The position numbers were made by a program, and so were the translations under genes. The notes beneath the pieces were generated by a model. That model was not told where the DNA came from, searched no databases, and saw nothing but the letters and a program-made list of their open reading frames with translations. From positions 1 through 39,933 of the forward strand of contig JALWZB010000123.1 in NCBI GenBank assembly GCA_027002995.1: a stretch of DNA of 39,933 nucleotides. Direction: 5' to 3'. Positions 37,648 through 39,933 of this stretch are shown in pieces. The stretch is from Desulfurococcales archaeon (GTDB lineage Archaea; Thermoproteota; Thermoprotei_A; Sulfolobales; NBVN01). Position 1 is the first letter of the stretch; each line of letters begins with the position of its first letter.

Positions 37648-39017
37648 GCCTTCTTCCTGGGGTAGATGTAATCTTTAGGTGCTTTGCTGAAGGGTTCTAG
37701 GTATTTCCTCAGAACCTTCGGTATTTCTACAACCCCGTCCTCCCTCTGGTAATTCTCTAAGATGGCAGTTATTGTTCTAGTGCTTGCTATCGCTGTTGAG
37801 TTCAGCATGTGCACGAAGTCCCTAACCATTCCCTTCCTCCTAAGGTACTTTACATTAAGCTTGTATGCCTGCCAGTCGAGGACGTTGCTACAACTCACGA
37901 GTTCCCTGAACTTACCCTGTGCTGGGTACCACGCCTCTAAGTCGTACTTCATGGCCGCACGGAGATTTAGCTCGCCTGAGGCAATGTTAACTACCCTGAA
38001 CGGTATTCCGAGGCCCTTGTAGAGTTCCTCGGCATTACCTATTAGGAGGTCGAATACTTCCCAGCTCTGCTCTGGCAGGGTATACGCGAATTGCTCGACC
38101 TTATGGAACTGGTGAACCCTGAATATTCCTTTAATGTCCCTGTTAGCTGCTCCGGCCTCCTTGCGGAAGCATGGACTGACACCCACGTACAGTAGCGGGA
38201 GGTCTTCCTCTGGTATTACCTCACCTGCGTGAAGCGCTGCCAGCGGGTGTTCGGCCGTCGCTATTAGATATAGGTCCTCGCCATCTATCTTGTAGAGGGC
38301 GTCCTTGAATGCCTCAAACTCCTCGACTGCCCGCATGTACTTGCCTTTGAGGAAGTATGGCGGGAGGACTAGCCTGAATCCCTTACTCGTTAGGTAGTCT
38401 ATGGCGTATGAGAGGAGCGCCATGTCTAGCCATACTAGGTCGTCGAAGAGGTAGTAGAACCTGGAACCCGCTACTTCGCCAGCCTTTAACGTGTCACCTA
38501 GCTTCAACACGTTCTCGAGCATATCCGCGTGACCCACGATCTCCCTATCAGTAACCTCATACTCCATCTTAACGCCCTTGCCCTCAGTCTCGGCGAGGAA
38601 GTCCTTAAGGTGCTTACGCTGCACTAAGGCCTTACCCCATACCCTCACGACCGCGTTGTACGAGTCGTCAGGCCCTATAGGCACTGACTCATGAAGTAAG
38701 CTGGGCATCTGATCAAGTATCTGCTTTCTTCGGGTTTCAGCCTCCTTCAGCCTCGCCTCATACTCCCCTATTTCCTTCAGCAGTTCCTTAGCCTTCGCTA
38801 TTAACTCACTCCTCTCCTCAGGCTTAGCCTTCGCTATACGTGAGCTTATCACATTATGCTCGTGTCTGAGCTTATTCAGCTCCGTCTGCAACCTACGCCA
38901 CTCAGCATCAACTCTCAGGAACTCATCCACTAAGCCGGGATCCATGAACCTTTTCCTGAGGTTCTCCCTCATTAAGTCCGGATTCGTTCTCAGTGTTTGT
39001 AGGACAGACCAAGGCAC
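37644..39017 (-). CDS. serS: seryl-tRNA synthetase
   Basis: Charges tRNA-Ser. 457 aa, standard class II type. N-terminal long coiled-coil arm (LRHEHNVISSRIAKAKPEER...) contacts the tRNA variable arm; motif 2 PCFRKEAGAANRDIKGIFRVHQFHKVE and motif 3-like TRTITAILENYQREDG form the active site. GTG 39017 is preceded by GAGGTG (about 39024-39029); the upstream TTTAAAC/TTAAAT region on the minus strand contains its promoter. It shares a 4-nt overlap with the convergent small gene. Confidence 0.97.
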   Translation of the reverse strand: MPWSVLQTLRTNPDLMRENLRKRFMDPGLVDEFLRVDAEWRRLQTELNKLRHEHNVISSRIAKAKPEERSELIAKAKELLKEIGEYEARLKEAETRRKQILDQMPSLLHESVPIGPDDSYNAVVRVWGKALVQRKHLKDFLAETEGKGVKMEYEVTDREIVGHADMLENVLKLGDTLKAGEVAGSRFYYLFDDLVWLDMALLSYAIDYLTSKGFRLVLPPYFLKGKYMRAVEEFEAFKDALYKIDGEDLYLIATAEHPLAALHAGEVIPEEDLPLLYVGVSPCFRKEAGAANRDIKGIFRVHQFHKVEQFAYTLPEQSWEVFDLLIGNAEELYKGLGIPFRVVNIASGELNLRAAMKYDLEAWYPAQGKFRELVSCSNVLDWQAYKLNVKYLRRKGMVRDFVHMLNSTAIASTRTITAILENYQREDGVVEIPKVLRKYLEPFSKAPKDYIYPRKKA

Positions 39018-39065
39018 CTAAATCCACCTCTTTACTCTCACTAGGCTGTTTCAAATTTAACGATA

Positions 39066-39075
39066 CGTTTAAATG
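39066..39075 (+). promoter_or_regulatory. TATA box of the candidate RNA
   Basis: GTTTAAATGC fits an archaeal TATA element on the plus strand. The expected start (about 39095-39102) is where structured sequence begins. The minus strand reading (GCATTTAAAC) could also serve serS, so the region may be bidirectional. Confidence 0.45.
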
Positions 39076-39095
39076 CTTTTGATTTTTCAATTGCT

Positions 39096-39313
39096 TGATG
39101 CGTGTGTTCGATGACCCGCTTCGCGGTGAGGCATCCATCCCTCAGATGGGAGCCGCATGCCACTCGGCTCGACCCCCATGGCTCCGCACCCTATGAAAAG
39201 AGGGGTGCGAACGAGGAGAGAACCAATGAAAACCGTATCACAATGAAAAACTACAGTGATACGGTTAGAGGAAGCGGAAACGCTAAGTCTGAACCTGAAG
39301 ATATATCTCTTTT
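39096..39313 (+). ncRNA. candidate structured non-coding RNA, family unknown
   Basis: The following helices are exact in the sequence: CCGC/GCGG (39116-39119/39123-39126) flanked by GATGA and TGAG (kink-turn-like); GGCAT (39130-39134)/ATGCC (39157-39161) around CCATC/GATGG with a CCTCA loop; alternatively GAGCCG/CGGCTC (39150-39155/39165-39170); CGCACCC/GGGTGCG (39185-39191/39203-39209); and AACCGTATCAC/GTGATACGGTT (39231-39241/39256-39266), 11 bp with a 14-nt loop. It begins about 27 nt after a TATA box and ends in a T-rich stretch (CTCTTTTCC). It lacks the RNase P, SRP and C/D landmarks I know. A leaderless ORF (GTG 39102-39368, 88 codons) overlaps the whole stretch and is the rival explanation. 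Confidence 0.5.
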
Positions 39314-39368
39314 CCGGTTGTTCAATGCGCCTTACTGTCCTGTAGACCCCTTACCTCCTTATCCTTAA

Positions 39369-39933
39369 TTAGGATTTCCAGAATCTCCTAGTTCTTATGA
39401 AGTTTCTCTCAAGGTCGTATAGGCCCATGTAGAAATCTGAACCTTCCTTACCAAGAACCCTTTTCGCTGTACTTGGACCTACGCCGTACATGGCAAGCGC
39501 CTCAACCGCCTTCCTACCATATGTTAGCACGAGTTTCGCAGAATCAAGTAATTCTTCGAAAATCTTCCTTTCCTCACCACTTAATACGAATTTATAGTTA
39601 CGGCCTCCACTTAATCCCCTCCTAGCTATGCCTAATACGCGTTCTCTGTCCTTCCCAAAGTACGGCGCTACTAAGCCGCAACCGCATTTAGGGCAGGTAA
39701 TCCGTTCGGGAAGTTCCCTTACCTTAACTACCCACGTATGCGTACACATCATGCATATCATGTACGCCTCCTTAGCCTGAATTCTCCTCTTAACTAATTC
39801 CACCAGCGTGCTACTCGGCAACACGCTAGAACGTGCAACACCAGTCACTACCTGACCAGCGTATCTCAGTAAATCACTCACGATGACTGAGGGCTTCATT
39901 AGGGACACGTAAGTTAGCTTCACTGACCCGTCG
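39369..39933 (-). CDS. C-terminal part of an Lhr/Ski2-like (ASCC3-type) helicase, cut by window edge
   Basis: The ORF is open to the window end (the frame continues as DGSVKLTYVSL...), so the start reported by the track (39923) is not the true start; about 188 codons are visible. The piece has CMMC...CPKCG, a zinc finger typical of the C-terminal region of archaeal Lhr/ASH-Ski2 helicases, then a helical region ending in ERNFIRTRRFW. Helicases of this group act on RNA/DNA duplexes in repair and rRNA metabolism. The AAA/DEAD part is outside. Upstream of serS on the same strand with the candidate RNA between them. Confidence 0.75.
   Translation of the reverse strand, partial: DGSVKLTYVSLMKPSVIVSDLLRYAGQVVTGVARSSVLPSSTLVELVKRRIQAKEAYMICMMCTHTWVVKVRELPERITCPKCGCGLVAPYFGKDRERVLGIARRGLSGGRNYKFVLSGEERKIFEELLDSAKLVLTYGRKAVEALAMYGVGPSTAKRVLGKEGSDFYMGLYDLERNFIRTRRFWKS

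Noticed and set aside
39096-39313. Candidate RNA as RNase P or SRP RNA
   Set aside because: The conserved P4 (GAGGAAAGUCC/ACAGAA) and SRP helix 8 loops are absent; length would also be short for SRP RNA.
39102-39368. ORF of 88 aa overlapping the candidate RNA
   Set aside because: It is open and could be leaderless, but composition is Arg/Pro/Glu-rich without hydrophobic pattern and strong helices run through it. I kept it as the rival explanation rather than as a gene.

Overview
The window is chromosomal DNA of a hyperthermophilic crenarchaeon (Thermoproteota). The support is reverse gyrase, MCM with a Gins23-type GINS protein, FEN1, a CDC48/VAT ATPase, archaeal EF-1beta, crenarchaeal class III prepilins, box C/D sRNA candidates, a tRNA intron at a non-canonical position, many TTG/GTG starts and GGAGGTGATC-type ribosome binding sites. 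A Desulfurococcales-like relative is my guess; I cannot fix the genus. There is no rRNA operon, CRISPR array or intact transposase.

Layout. (1) 1-1430: a structured element next to a decayed archaeal ATPase gene that lacks its P-loop half and carries a 4-bp (CATA) duplication frameshift; then a 466-nt gap with a 22-nt poly-C run and a textbook box C/D sRNA. (2) 1431-9727: information processing. Reverse gyrase overlaps a nitrilase-fold pseudoenzyme, followed by a small unknown gene, tRNA-Lys(CTT) with a 20-nt intron in the anticodon stem, a second C/D-like sRNA, and the overlapping gins23-mcm pair. (3) 9788-19921: mixed housekeeping: small crenarchaeal genes, a possible THUMP protein, an adenosine-specific kinase, a Lys/Arg-tailed protein, argF divergent from a winged-helix regulator and a Dph6-like ligase, fen1, Zn-ribbon/EF-1beta, cdc48, a small winged-helix gene, a TatD-like hydrolase and a coiled-coil protein.

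(4) 20121-34384: a cell-surface type IV pilus or pilus-like locus, the accessory island of the window. It has a secretion/pilus ATPase interrupted by a 482-residue intein with LAGLIDADG-like motifs, a two-domain TadC/FlaJ-like platform protein, two small prepilins, a third pilin-like protein, a 240-aa and an unusually large 709-aa pilin-like protein, a GT39-like membrane mannosyltransferase, and a 1024-aa membrane-anchored surface protein with a tandem beta-sandwich repeat of about 84 residues. ATPase and platform protein would drive assembly; the large proteins are plausible tip, adhesin or scaffold components; the glycosyltransferase may decorate them. The main pilin promoter has an inverted repeat bracketing its TATA box.

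(5) 34446-39933: glyA with an overlapping creatininase-family gene, a winged-helix/coiled-coil protein divergent from a small unknown gene, serS, a candidate structured RNA with its own TATA box, and the 3' end of an Lhr/Ski2-type helicase gene cut by the window edge.

Most interesting leads: the candidate RNA at 39096-39313, which shares a kink-turn-like module with the element at 1-126; the intein and giant pilin-like protein of the pilus locus; the inverted repeat around the pilin TATA box; the sRNA guide that appears to match the 23S rRNA near the peptidyl-transferase centre; and the tRNA-Lys intron.
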